Of a stretch of DNA of 64,000 nt, positions 32,001-41,528 are shown one piece after another. This DNA is from Asterias rubens (taxonomy: Eukaryota > Echinodermata > Asteroidea > Forcipulatida > Asteriidae): the NCBI RefSeq assembly GCF_902459465.1, contig NC_047063.1, forward strand, positions 14,135,343 through 14,199,342, given 5' to 3'. The notes under the pieces are model-generated. The model had not been told where the DNA came from and did no database searches. It worked only from the letters and a program-made list of their open reading frames with translations. The translations under genes and the position numbers were made by a program. Numbering within the stretch: the first letter of the stretch is position 1; each line of letters begins with the position of its first letter.

Positions 32001-33093
32001 TAGGTGAGGCTCTAATTCCTGGGAATGGGTGGTAGGGCTGAGCTCCACTGTGGGTATAGGGGAGGCTCTAATTCCTGGGGATGGGTGGTATGGCTGAGCT
32101 GCACTGTGGGTATAGGGGAAGCTCTAATTCCTGGGGATGGGTGGTAGGGCTGAGCTGCTCTGTTGGTATAGGGCGGCTCTAATTCCTGGGGATGGGTGGT
32201 AGGGCTGAGATGCACTGTGGGTATAGGGGAGGCTCTAATTCCTGGGGATGGGTGGTAGGGCTGAGCTGCACTGTGGGTATAGGTGAGGCTCTAATTCCTG
32301 GGAATGGGTGGTAGGGCTGAGCTCCACTGTGGGTATAGGGGAGGCTCTAATTCCTGGGGATGGGTGGTATGGCTGAGCTGCACTGTGGGTATAGGGGAGG
32401 CTGTAATTCCTGGGGATGGGTGGTATGGCTGAGCTGCACTGTGGGTATAGGGGAGGCTCTAATTCCTGGGGATGGGTGGTAGGGCTGAGCTGCACTGTGG
32501 GTATAGGGGAGGCTGTAATTCCTGGGGATGGGTGGTAGGGCTGAGCTGCACTGTGGGTATAGGGGAGGCTCTAATTCCTGGGGATGGGTGGTAGGGCTGA
32601 TGAGCTGCTCTGTGGGTACAGGAGAGGCTCTAATTCCTGGGGATGGGTGGTAGGGCTGAGCTGCACTGTGGGTGTAGGGTAGGCTCTTATTCCTGGGGAA
32701 GGGTGGTAGGGCTGAGCTGCACTGTGGGTATAGGGGAGGCTGTAATTCCTGGGGATGGGTGGTAGGGCTGAGCTGCACTGTGGGTATAGGGGAGGCTGTA
32801 ATTCCTGGGGATGGGTGGTAGGGCTGAGCTGCACTGTGGGTATAGGGGAGGCTCTAATTCCTGGGGATGGGTGGTAGGGCTGAGCTGCACTGTGGGTATA
32901 GGGGAGGTTCTCATTCCTGGGGATGGGTGGTAGGGCTGAGCTGCATTGTGGGTATAGGGGAGGCTTTAATTCCTGGGGATGGGTGGTATGGCTGAGCTGC
33001 ACTGTGGGTATAGGGGAGGCTCTAATTCCTGGGGATGGGTGGTAGGGCTGAGCTGCACTGTGGGTGTAGGGGAGGCCCTAATTCCTGGGGAAA
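26094..33093 (+). repeat. 7-kb G-rich minisatellite/satellite, 56-bp unit, ~125 copies
   Basis: The unit reads, in consecutive pieces, GGGCTGAGCTGCACTGTGGG, TATAGGGGAGGCTCTAATTC, CTGGGGATGGGTGGTA (56 bp). Recurrent variants include TGCTCTGTGGG for TGCACTGTGGG, GGGCGG for GGGGAGG, an insertion GCATGCACT, and GATGAGCTGCTC. Variant order shows higher-order periods of 279 bp (five units, e.g. ATAGGTGAGG at 31721, 32000 and 32279) and about 2.25 kb (27.7-28.4 kb versus 30.0-30.6 kb). The plus strand carries almost all G runs. The numerous Pro/Ser-rich minus-strand ORFs arise because three units equal 56 codons with no stop; they begin at GTG rather than ATG and are not genes. Confidence 0.97.
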
Positions 33094-33109
33094 GGTTATG
33101 ATTACTGTT

Positions 33110-33480
33110 GCAATTTTTGGCTCAGAAAAAGACTTAATTTTCGAAGTTACTGAAGAATATTCCGGAGACCTTACCGATGGCTGAACAATGCCTGTTAGCA
33201 CCTTATTAGGGTTTACAGGGTGATACGGCGCATACATCAGCCACAGCCAGGAACACCGGAGCAAACCCCTTCTCTTTTCGATAAAAGGCACTTTGTTCTT
33301 ACGTGCGTTATACAACACACAGGACCAACTCCATAACGTCCCATCCGAAGGACTAAGCAACGGTTAGGTGTCTTGCTAATAAGGACACAAGTGAGGGAAT
33401 GCGAACCCCCACTCTGCTGATCAGAAACACTAGAGCTTGAATCCAGTCAGTGCTATTAACCGCTCGGTCATGACACGCCA
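33110..33480 (-). mobile_element. tRNA-derived SINE abutting the satellite
   Basis: On the minus strand a tRNA-like head (TGACCGAGCGGTTAA, then GGGGGTTCGCATTCCC) is followed by a conserved body (GCAAGACACCTAACC, TTGCTTAGTCC, GGATGGGACGTTATGG, AAAGTGCCTTTTATCG). The body matches the segment at 57751-57870. The B box GGTTCGCATTC is intact. The right end merges into the satellite edge. Confidence 0.75.
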
Positions 33481-33599
33481 TGACACTATCATTCAATACA
33501 CACCAGGATTCATAATCATTTATGATACCTTATAACTTAATTTACTTAAACTTAGCCTTAACTTAATGAATAATCTTAATTAACTAACTGAACATAAAT

Positions 33600-34020
33600 T
33601 GATATACTTTGTAACTTATGCTTTGATGCAGTTGTTGTGTCGGGGAGTGAATTCCAGTCTTTTGCAGTATTGGGAACTAAAGTATGACTTATGAAAGGCG
33701 TTGGTTCTCGACGATGGGATTTTAAGGGTGAGTGGTTCATGATTTCTAGTGGTGACAGTTTCGTGGTCTCTTAGGTGGACGTTCAGATGTGCTTCTGGAC
33801 CAAGTTCTACATATTTGTGGGTGATTTTGTACCTTTTGTGAACAGTCTCTGGTTGAGGCGTCTGTGGTAGTAGCATGAACTTCATTTAGCTCATAGCTGT
33901 GACCATGGAGGAAGGAAAAGACAGAGCTGTTTGTCTGAGTCGCCTCATTCTTCTGAATTTATATTGATGTAAAAAAGGGTCCCAAACTGAGCTACAGCAT
34001 TCAACGTGGGGGCGAACAAG
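33600..34020 (-). pseudogene. Non-LTR retrotransposon RT C-terminal remnant
   Basis: Across frames on the minus strand: VECCSSVWDPFLHQYKF, RRMRRLRQTALSFPSSMVTA, then NHEPLTLKIPSSRTNAFHKS, YF and KDWNSLPDTTTASKH. These correspond to LEYASTVWDP, the QR.AARF helix and the SFFPRTI..WN.LP block of CR1/Jockey-like RTs. Frameshifts and stops make it a fossil. Confidence 0.7.
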
Positions 34021-35080
34021 ACTCATGGATTTAAACCTTACAGCAGTTATCGTAGCATTTCCTTATGCATATATAGAATTATGTTTACTCTTCGAATTTA
34101 TTATTGAAGTTTAAGCAATAACTTCCAAACGACTATTTGCCCACGATAAAGGTTTATTGATTATCAAATGTCCCAAGGCCATGCCAGTGCTCAGCAGGCG
34201 TAGTCGTATTATCTCCAGATACAACTTCATGGTTTTGTGTAACAGTATAGTGTTGATTAGATAAGTATATAAACAGCACTCATAATGAAGAGTATAACTA
34301 TATTAGGTAATGAAGACACGTTCCCTAAAATGGGCAAATTAAAAATAAAACCAGCTCTGAACAACAAAAATATTTTTTAAGTTTCTTCTTTAATTTGAAT
34401 TCTTATTTGCTCGCAGTGAAACCAGTGCGACAGAATTACTGAGGAAAGAAGTACTGAGGAAAGAAAACATTACTTTTTCAAAGAAATCTAAAAGCATACA
34501 GTCCTCTCTATATTTCAACCACAAAATAACTACAAACTAGAAACCTGAGTTCGCCCTGTGTGTCTAAGTTCCTATTTTGTAGACCCAGACAAATCATTTT
34601 GTGTACTTTTCTTTTATAATTTACCTCACACTGAACAAATACAATATATATATAAGGCGGTCAATGTAGTTAATGAATGCCAAACTACATTCGGACCAAA
34701 CAAAAATGGGAAATCAGATAAATGCAGTTCAAATGCCAGGTCGCTAACAAACTGTGGCAGGTTTTATTAACGGCACGATTCCCTAAATTGCAATTTTCTG
34801 CCAGACGTCAAAAGATAAAAGCATGTCCATGGTCTCAATTTTGTGTATTGACAAATCATTCTTAAGAAGACTAGAGTACGATCATTAATCACGTGGACCA
34901 AATACGTCAGGCACAAACACATTAATGCAACGACACATTGGCTTATTTACAGCGTATTGGTATAGCAAGGAGAATGTGTGGTCAGGAATCAATTTACCTC
35001 ATCTTAAGGGTCAAGATTTACTAAGAACGTTTAACAAGTGAAACTTGCACATCCAAATTATAAGGTAAATTATAAAAGAA
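34021..35080. other. No recognisable gene
   Basis: AT-rich. A small 15-bp direct duplication (ACTGAGGAAAGAAGT/ACTGAGGAAAGAAAA) is at 34438-34467. A 70-codon ORF at 34558-34770 matches nothing known. Confidence 0.4.
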
Positions 35081-35089
35081 GATATGTTT

Positions 35090-35790
35090 TATATGGAAAA
35101 CTTCATTGGTGCATTTTGTCTGGCCCAGTCGAAGCACATGCGCCACCTTACCTTCCTCACTAATTCGGAAAAGGGACGAGCTATACATCGAATATATAGG
35201 AAGCTATTCGACATCGCGGATGGTCGGCGACATCGAAAAATTCGTCTTAGGTGGCAACGGTGGCAGGTGTCTAACCTTCTCGAGCACGTTCTTATGTGCA
35301 GCTCAGCTACTTGAGTTGTACATGAAGACAGAAAATACCATGGCATTGAAACCATGCATCAGTAAGGTGATGGATATTTTGCGGGGTTGCATCCAGAGTT
35401 TGGTAAATGTGTTGAAGGCTGCATTTGCTAGACAGATACGGTGTCGAATGTCGGCTGTAGAACACATCAGAGAACCGAGTAGTTTGCTTGTCCTCCAGGG
35501 TTCCTGGTCTTTGAGTAGGATGCCTTCCGAATTAAATTCAAGGTTTGAGGCCATGTATATACGGGTGTTTTCAGTTTTTCCCTCATTGACAAACATGTTC
35601 CAATCTTTCAATACTCTGGATGTAAGGGGGATTAGTCTTGAGGGGCTTTCACTGTCTTCGTCAAGGAAGTCAACGTCATCAGCGTAAGCTGACTCCAGTG
35701 TTAAAGAGGAGATATTGGTGGGTCAGGACGTGCAGCTTGTTGTCTGACGGCATTGAGGGCTCCAGCCAATGTTGCGATGAAGAGTGCCCC
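35090..35790 (-). pseudogene. Non-LTR retrotransposon RT remnant with YADD motif
   Basis: On the minus strand: LFIATLAGALNAVRQQ, then ESAYADDVDFLDED (the catalytic YADD of the RT palm), LKDWNMFVNEGKTENTRIYM, LGSLMCSTADIRHRICLANA and AFNTFTKLWMQPRKIS. This order (YADD, then KTE, then LGS.....DI..R..LA..AF) is typical of non-LTR RTs that end in a long C-terminal domain. Downstream the frame is broken (..VLEKVRHLPPLPPKTN, then EEGKVAHVLRLGQTKCTNE). Frameshifts and missing N-terminal parts make it inactive. The larger plus-strand ORFs here are its shadow. Confidence 0.85.
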
Positions 35791-35975
35791 GCTTTATAGA
35801 CGGTCACCTTAAAATGAGCCAAGCGTTGTGTCAAACCAGTTTGAAGAAGATTTGTTGATATTTACTTTCAGTTTTGTATTGAAATCAACAATCTGACAAT
35901 ACGAATGTATTCGTTTGAACAACCCGCGGTTTGTAGGATCTCTAGGATTTGTTTTAACGTACACGGTTAGTTGGG

Positions 35976-37217
35976 TTAATATTGCACACATGTAACCATT
36001 ATTTTCCGAAGCTCTCGCCCACTTTCCTCTCTAAACCGTCTGTTGGCGAGGCTGTAAATTATGGGATTCACGGCGTTATTTATGAACAACGTTTTTAGTA
36101 TCAAACTCTGCAGAATGTACTGTATCTCCTGATTGTCAAATTGGCCAAACTGGCTGACAAGACTCGCCAACCAGAATGGTAGCCAAGACAGCAAGAACAC
36201 CACACTGGTTACGAACAGCATCTTTGTCGTTCTTCGGTGAAGCACCGCGTTGTTGTAGCGTGGTTTGTGTGAAATTCTGTTGACGGGTAACATACCAGTT
36301 CGTCCCATAGTATCGGGGGCCTGCTCGATGAATATCGTCGAGGCTAAGCGACCCTCGTCCACCTCTCTTGTGGTTCTGTCTAACGCCTTGCCGATTCTCG
36401 CGGCGTCGTCTGAGTTAAGGGAGGCTACAAACAGCACAGGACGGGCGTGCGTTTTAAAATGGAAGGTTTGTGGTTGGTTGGCGAAGCATGGACCGCAATT
36501 TCGTTGGACTCTGTTATTTTGGCAACCTCTGCTCTTGGACCGCTGTTCTATCATGCCGATAGCCAACTTATGTTGTGTGTCCCTGCCACCTCGTTCGGGT
36601 AACTGTTCATGGCTCACCGTGTTGATGTCGACTCTGACATGTCGTCGAATTGTCATGTACACCTTGCCGTAGCACAAACCGATCATAAACAGAGTTGTGA
36701 GGAACCCCACAACTTGTATGACCCATGAGGGCAAAACGGTGACTTTACATGAGAAAAATATGCATGACACCAGAAGAGGAGCTTCAGCAGTTACGGATGG
36801 AATAAACGACACCAAAATGGCAATCTTGGCCCGTCGGTTGTTGAACATGCGTCTGTTTGGGCGGCACACACTATCGTATCGGTCAACAGCTATAAAGCCA
36901 GTGATTCCAACAGATACACCTATCCAAATGTTGATGTAGTTTTGGTATAGGTACATGTTTTCTGGTATGTGCTTACCGAGAAGGGTGTAACTTGACTCAA
37001 CAATGTATCCTGTCAGAGATAGGCAAACCATAAGGTCCGCAAGCGCAAGACCCATAATCAGGATATGAGTGGTCGTCTTCCGTTTCTTTGTGCAGTAAAC
37101 CCGAAGTATCAGGATGTTGCCAAGAGCTCCGAAGACCAACAGCAAAGCGTTCAGAACGATGTTTAAAATCGAACACACATACACAGTGTGTGCATTCGGA
37201 CCTTCGTAATTGTCCAT
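35976..37217 (-). CDS. Rhodopsin-like (class A) GPCR, intronless, 413 aa
   Basis: A single-exon seven-helix receptor acting at the plasma membrane through G proteins; the ligand is unknown. Motifs: GN in TM1 (33-34), LALAD in TM2 (57-61), DRY ending TM3 (112-114), long third intracellular loop (about 190-330), FLLSWLPFW in TM6 (341-349) and NPIIY in TM7 (384-388), then a short tail. I start at the ATG at 37215-37217 because it has A at -3 and G at +4; the frame is open 18 codons further upstream but only to a GTG. The usual TM3 cysteine (about 25 residues before the DRY arginine, near residue 88) is absent, although extracellular loop 2 keeps C152 and C157. The single exon suits lineage-expanded peptide/orphan-type receptors, but I cannot name the ligand class. 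Confidence 0.93.
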   Translation of the reverse strand: MDNYEGPNAHTVYVCSILNIVLNALLLVFGALGNILILRVYCTKKRKTTTHILIMGLALADLMVCLSLTGYIVESSYTLLGKHIPENMYLYQNYINIWIGVSVGITGFIAVDRYDSVCRPNRRMFNNRRAKIAILVSFIPSVTAEAPLLVSCIFFSCKVTVLPSWVIQVVGFLTTLFMIGLCYGKVYMTIRRHVRVDINTVSHEQLPERGGRDTQHKLAIGMIEQRSKSRGCQNNRVQRNCGPCFANQPQTFHFKTHARPVLFVASLNSDDAARIGKALDRTTREVDEGRLASTIFIEQAPDTMGRTGMLPVNRISHKPRYNNAVLHRRTTKMLFVTSVVFLLSWLPFWLASLVSQFGQFDNQEIQYILQSLILKTLFINNAVNPIIYSLANRRFREESGRELRKIMVTCVQY

Positions 37218-38059
37218 CGTAGTTGTGTTGAAGTTGATACAACCCTCCAACACAAATTTGTACAAAATCACCAGAAAGGGACAACTAAATACAAACTACT
37301 GGTAGGGTAGGGGAAACTGCGTATTACAGACAACGTAAATGGCTGAAAGCAGGTTGATAAGTTTGTCAGTTCAGACTCACCCAGTTTCAACTTATCGTGT
37401 GCGTATAAACGTATTTGTGTACACGCTCGATGAATTAGGCAGTGCAGGCAAACAAAAACGTTGATCAATCATTTTGGATGGTACTCTAAAACGTCACTCG
37501 ATTTCATTAATATTCAAGGCATGCACCGTCAGTTGGCCTACAATATTGTTCAAACAAAACATGACAATTATAGTTACTTGTGGGTTAATTTTTAAATCAA
37601 ATACTCTAGAAGTGATATGCCCTGAACCAATCATTCTATAAGACAGGATATTGCGCGATGTGGATTGCAGTGAGAATGTTTGTTGAGGTGGGGGGGGGGT
37701 CCTGAGTCGGGAGCTTTTGTAATCGCTTTCACTTTATTGGTGCACCCCAAGAAAAGAAAAAAAAAGGAAAAAAAATGTCTCTCAAAATATTCTGTATGAG
37801 ACAGATTTTAAAGCCCAAGAGGAGGTACAGGCCTACATAGTAAAGATTGTTCCAATTGTGACCTGAGGGTTGTTGTCGACGTCCAACTTCAGGTATTTTG
37901 GATGACATAGACCCTGAGATAAATGGTTCTATATATTTGGCGGGAGGTGTATATATGGAATTTTTTTCAAGATTGATGCTCGGACGTTTGGAAAATTACA
38001 CTGCTTTAGGGGTGCTTTGACTTTGGAAGGGGAATAACTCGACGGGCACTGGAACGTCC
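37218..38059. other. Upstream region of the GPCR
   Basis: Non-coding. A G homopolymer is at about 37690-37698 and an A-rich run at 37755-37775. No TATA box was recognised on the minus strand. Confidence 0.35.
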
Positions 38060-38432
38060 ATATTAAAGACACTTGACTCTATTTGTTATTGTCAAAGACC
38101 AGTCTTCTCACTTGGTGTATCTCAACATATGCATAAAATAACAAACCTGTGAAAATTTGAGCTCAATTGGTCGTCGAAGTTGCAAGATAATAATGAAAGA
38201 AAAGACACCCTTGTCGCACGAAATTGCTTTCAGATGCTTGATTTCGAAACCTCAACATCTATTTCTGAGGTCTCGAAATCAAAGTCGTGGAAAATTACGA
38301 AAACTACACTACTTCAGAGGGAGCCGTTTCTCAAAAGTTTTATGCTATCAACCTCTTCCCATTACTCGTTACCAACTAAGGTCTTATGCTAATAATTATT
38401 TTGAGTAATTACCAACAGTGTCCACTGCCTTT
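38060..38432 (+). mobile_element. Dominant MITE, copy F
   Basis: Starts TTAAAGACACTTGACTCTAT and ends CCAACAGTGTCCACTGCCTT. It carries TTGAGCTCAATTGGTCGTCG, a central hairpin GATTTCGAAACCTCA..TGAGGTCTCGAAATC, and AGGGAGCCGTTTCTC. Confidence 0.92.
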
Positions 38433-38499
38433 GGGCAGGGCCTTAAAGTTCATGCTTCCTTTACTGTCAAAGGCTGTGAGACTTATATGTATACGCAGC

Positions 38500-38805
38500 A
38501 TGAATTATTCACGTATTTTATGATTGCAGCGAATACCCAAACGGCCGAACATTTCCCATGTCATTCATGACATGCACTTAAGTTAGCTTGTAAAAAATGG
38601 CGAACGGGTTCCGTCGACCAGAGGCTTTTCATTTACTGCAAGGACGGTTTTTCACGGGGGCGGACACAACTGCATATGCAAATGTGACCGGGCGGACACA
38701 ATTGCATTATGCAGCAGCATTCGGGCGGACACGATTGCATAAGCAAAACCGTCCGGGGGACATTATGGAGGACATTATTGCCTAGAGGACATAATTGCAT
38801 GCAAC
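38500..38805 (-). repeat. Dispersed repeat with TTGCATATGCAA modules (copy 2, inverted)
   Basis: The reverse complement of the 9340-9670 repeat: flank TTTTATGATTGCAGCGAAT, CATGTCATTCATGACATGCA, then modules GCGGACACAACTGCATATGC, GCGGACACAATTGCATTATG, GCGGACACGATTGCATAAGC and AAAACCGTCC. The order is conserved over about 300 bp, so both are copies of one unnamed element. Confidence 0.8.
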
Positions 38806-39700
38806 AACGGCAATCTGATACTAAAGGAACACGTTGCCTTGCATTGGGCGAGTTGATCTATGAAATGTGTTTGAAATCGTTTGGTATAAAATGCATATGG
38901 TTCGAAAGATGTTTTCAAAGTAGATTATAATGATCCAAATAAATATGACTCGCTTTTCTTTTGCGAACTAACACGGTCGCAATTTTGTGGTCGGCAACGT
39001 GTGTCCCTTTAAGCTAAGTTACCGATCGAAGATTGTCAACACAGCAGACCAAAACGCAAACAAACTGAATCTACAGATCGATAGGAACCAAATTAAATTC
39101 TGATTAAGAAAGATGAAAAAATGTGTCATAGCCCTATCAATCATACAAAGCGGTGAAAATTGCTTTCCTTCTCTGTGGCGTTTCCATGGTGTCCCGCTAC
39201 AACACATTCAAACGCATACAGTTCAAGAACATGCTTTGTGCATTTGCTGAAATCTAAAAACCCATGTCAGTATTAATTTAAACAAACTGTTAAAAAATTA
39301 GACTTTGCCTAATAATCTGCGGTCAACTGTAGGTGTCATGGGGGATTTTGGGCCGCCTACCCCGGTGTGAGTGCGTCTCTAGACTGGTCCCATGTCTTTA
39401 TCAAAAGACAGGCACGGGTTTTACGGACCAAGTTGTTTCATTGGATACAATGCTTTCATTGGATAAACGTGTAGTGACGTAAGCATTCTCCTGTGTTTTG
39501 ATTGGTCCGAGGTGATGACTGTCAGCTGCACTTTCGGCCTTCTGCATGCAGCGTGACTAATGATTGTACACATTGTACATTCTCGGGTACATGTACATGT
39601 ATGTAATAGGCACTCCACCAAATACCTCCCAAAGCATAGAGTGCAAAAAGCTTAGTATTAAAAATACAGACACAGCTTTTAACAGAAGCCTTAAGGGAAA
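38806..39700. other. No recognisable gene
   Basis: Mixed sequence. 39430-39530 loosely resembles 18600-18690 (TTTGATTGGTCC..GTGATG..TGTCAGCT). No coding feature was recognised. Confidence 0.35.
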
Positions 39701-40835
39701 AGTATAATAAACTGCGCCAATAAAGTATCTAAACACTTACAAATGGTCAGATATAATTATCGGAACCTGAAACAGTATGCCAAAAAATAATTATTCATTT
39801 CGAGTCACCGTTAATTTCTGCACTTTGACACATCTTGTGTTGCGCTACGATGTTGTTTGGTGGATTTACGGGCACTTGAGTGGCTTAAGGTCGAATTTCA
39901 AAAGTTGCAAAAGCCCCTATTCAAGCTAAATCGTTGTATTGTGACGAGTAAGATCGGCGTTTCTTTTGCTCGCCTTTTATAAATGATGTTTTTTTGGTCG
40001 CGTTTTGGATAAATCGGTTGCGATGAACATACTCACCAATAATTGTCAGTATCAAGCAAAGGGGTCAAAGATGGGAGGCATACAACAATGGTAAGACAGG
40101 GAAAGGTGTTTCAAGATAACAGGAAAGATGGCTCAAACGACCAAACAGGGAAGAGGACGGATCGTTGGTTTAATAGAAGCCGGTACGTCGATGCGAGGTA
40201 AAAACGTCACCAGCGACGGTCAGTAAATGGTGGAATCGCTACCAAGCTCAGGGAAATGTGGACGACCTGCCAAGGAGTGGCCGTCCGAGGGTGACTTCTG
40301 CAGCAGAAGAAAGTGAACAAGTCCATAAAGCCTGACACCACTCTCGAGGGGTTTGCGACGCATCCTGATCAGGAAATGGCAGGGGATTGACCAGGGACAG
40401 ATCAGATGTCTCATTGAGAGTATGAGAAGACGACTCCTTGCCGTTCAGGACAATGATGGAGGACACACCAAGAATGGAGGACAGGATAACAGCAGTTTTA
40501 GAGTTAAAGATACGGCAATTAATTTCATGGTCATGTAAACGAAACGAGTTTGTGTCTTTTGTCTTGATTTTGTCTGAGTGTGATGCTTATGTGAGTTCCC
40601 TTTTGGGATTGGGGTGAATAGGGGCTTTTGCAACTATTGAAATTCGACCTTAAGCCACTCAAGTGTCCATAAATCCACCAAACAACATCGTAGCGCAACA
40701 CAAGATGTGTCAAAACGTGCAGAAATTAACGGTGAATAGAAACGAACAATTAAATTTTTGTATACTATTTCAGGTTCCGATAAATCTGACCATTTGTAAG
40801 TGTTTAGATACTTTATTGGTGCAGTTTAGTTTACT
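39701..40835. mobile_element. Tc1/mariner-type element with ~200-bp terminal inverted repeats
   Basis: The left arm (about 39701-39935) and right arm (about 40605-40835) are inverted copies. Shared words include ACTGC(G/A)CCAATAAAGTATC, TAAACACTTACAAATGGTC, ATCGGAACCTGAAA, ACATCTTGTGTTGCGCTACG, ATGTTGTTTGGTGGATTTA and AAAGCCCCTATTC/GAATAGGGGCTTTTGC. The interior encodes two ends of a Tc1-like transposase with the middle deleted, so the element cannot move by itself. The right end abuts MITE copy G at 40838. Confidence 0.88.
40128..40500 (+). pseudogene. Tc1-like transposase, frameshifted and lacking the DDE core
   Basis: The ATG at 40128 opens MAQTTKQGRGRIVGLIEAGT. After a frameshift near 40195 the DNA-binding part continues ATVSKWWNRYQAQGNVDDLP, then RSGRPRVTSAAEE, the linker motif of Tc1 transposases, and a stop. 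From about 40365 a further frame reads IRKWQGIDQGQIRCLIESMR, then RLLAVQDNDGGHTKN, the usual C-terminus. The whole catalytic DDE region between them is absent. In intact elements the N-terminal helix-turn-helix domains bind the terminal repeats and the DDE domain cuts and pastes DNA at TA sites. Confidence 0.85.
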
Positions 40836-40837
40836 CT

Positions 40838-41160
40838 TAAAGGGAAGGTACACGTTTGGTAATTGTCAAAGAACAGTCTTCTCACTTGGTGTATCCCATC
40901 ATAACCATAAAATAACAAGCCTGTGAAAAATTGGGCTCAAAGTTGCGAGAAAATGATAAAAGAAAAAACACCCTAGTGTTGGACGAATTTGTGTACTGTC
41001 AGATTATGAAAAATTACCTCTTTCTCAAAAACTACGCTACTTCAGAGGGAGTCGTTTCCCACAACGCTTTATACCATCAACAGCTCTCCAATGCTCGTTA
41101 CCAAGTCAGTTTTTAAGTTAATATTTGTTTTTAGTAATTACCAAACGTGTTCCTTCATTT
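40838..41160 (+). mobile_element. Variant of the dominant MITE, copy G
   Basis: The terminal repeat differs from the main family: AAGGTACACGTTTGGTAATT at the left, AATTACCAAACGTGTTCCTT at the right. Internal blocks are shared (TGTCAAAG.ACAGTCTTCTC, TTCAGAGGGAGTCGTTTCCC), but the central hairpin is largely lost. This is a subfamily with its own ends. Confidence 0.85.
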
Positions 41161-41528
41161 TAATTGTCAAAGACTAGCCTTCACATGTACAGTTGGTGAA
41201 TCTCAACGAATGCATAAAATAACAAACCTGTGAAAATTAGAGCTCAATCGGTCACTGAACTTGCGAGATAATAAGGAAAGGGAAAACAACAACCTTGTCA
41301 CACGAAGTTGTGTGCGTTTATGGTTGATTTCGAGACCTCAAGTTCTAATCTAAGGTCTCGAAATCAAATTCGTGGAAAATTACTTATTTCTCGAAAACTA
41401 CGTCACTTCAGAGGGAGCCGTTTCTCACAATGTTTTATACCATCAACCTCTCCCCATTACTCGTCACCAAGAAAGGTTTCATGCTAATAATTATTTTGAG
41501 TGAATACCAATAGTGTCCACTGCCTTTA
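41161..41528 (+). mobile_element. Dominant MITE, copy H
   Basis: Starts TTGTCAAAGACTAGCCTTC directly after copy G, lacking its first ~25 bases. It keeps the hairpin GATTTCGAGACCTCA..AAGGTCTCGAAATC and ends CCAATAGTGTCCACTGCCTT. Confidence 0.9.

Noticed and set aside
26183..33360. Many Pro/Ser-rich ORFs (67-199 codons) on the minus strand and Gly-rich ORFs on the plus strand inside the satellite
   Set aside because: Three 56-bp units make 56 codons without stop, so open frames are automatic. Most begin at GTG, not ATG, have no splice or signal context and vary with unit indels.
33380..33480. A functional tRNA (Ser/Leu-like) on the minus strand
   Set aside because: The acceptor stem does not pair properly and the sequence continues into a conserved SINE body, so it is a tRNA-derived SINE.
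35106..35687. A 193-codon plus-strand ORF as a gene
   Set aside because: The opposite strand encodes recognisable RT motifs including YADD. The plus ORF is its antisense shadow.
37217..37271. An upstream start for the GPCR giving 431 residues
   Set aside because: The extra 18 codons begin with GTG. The ATG at 37215-37217 has a strong initiation context and gives a normal short N-terminus.
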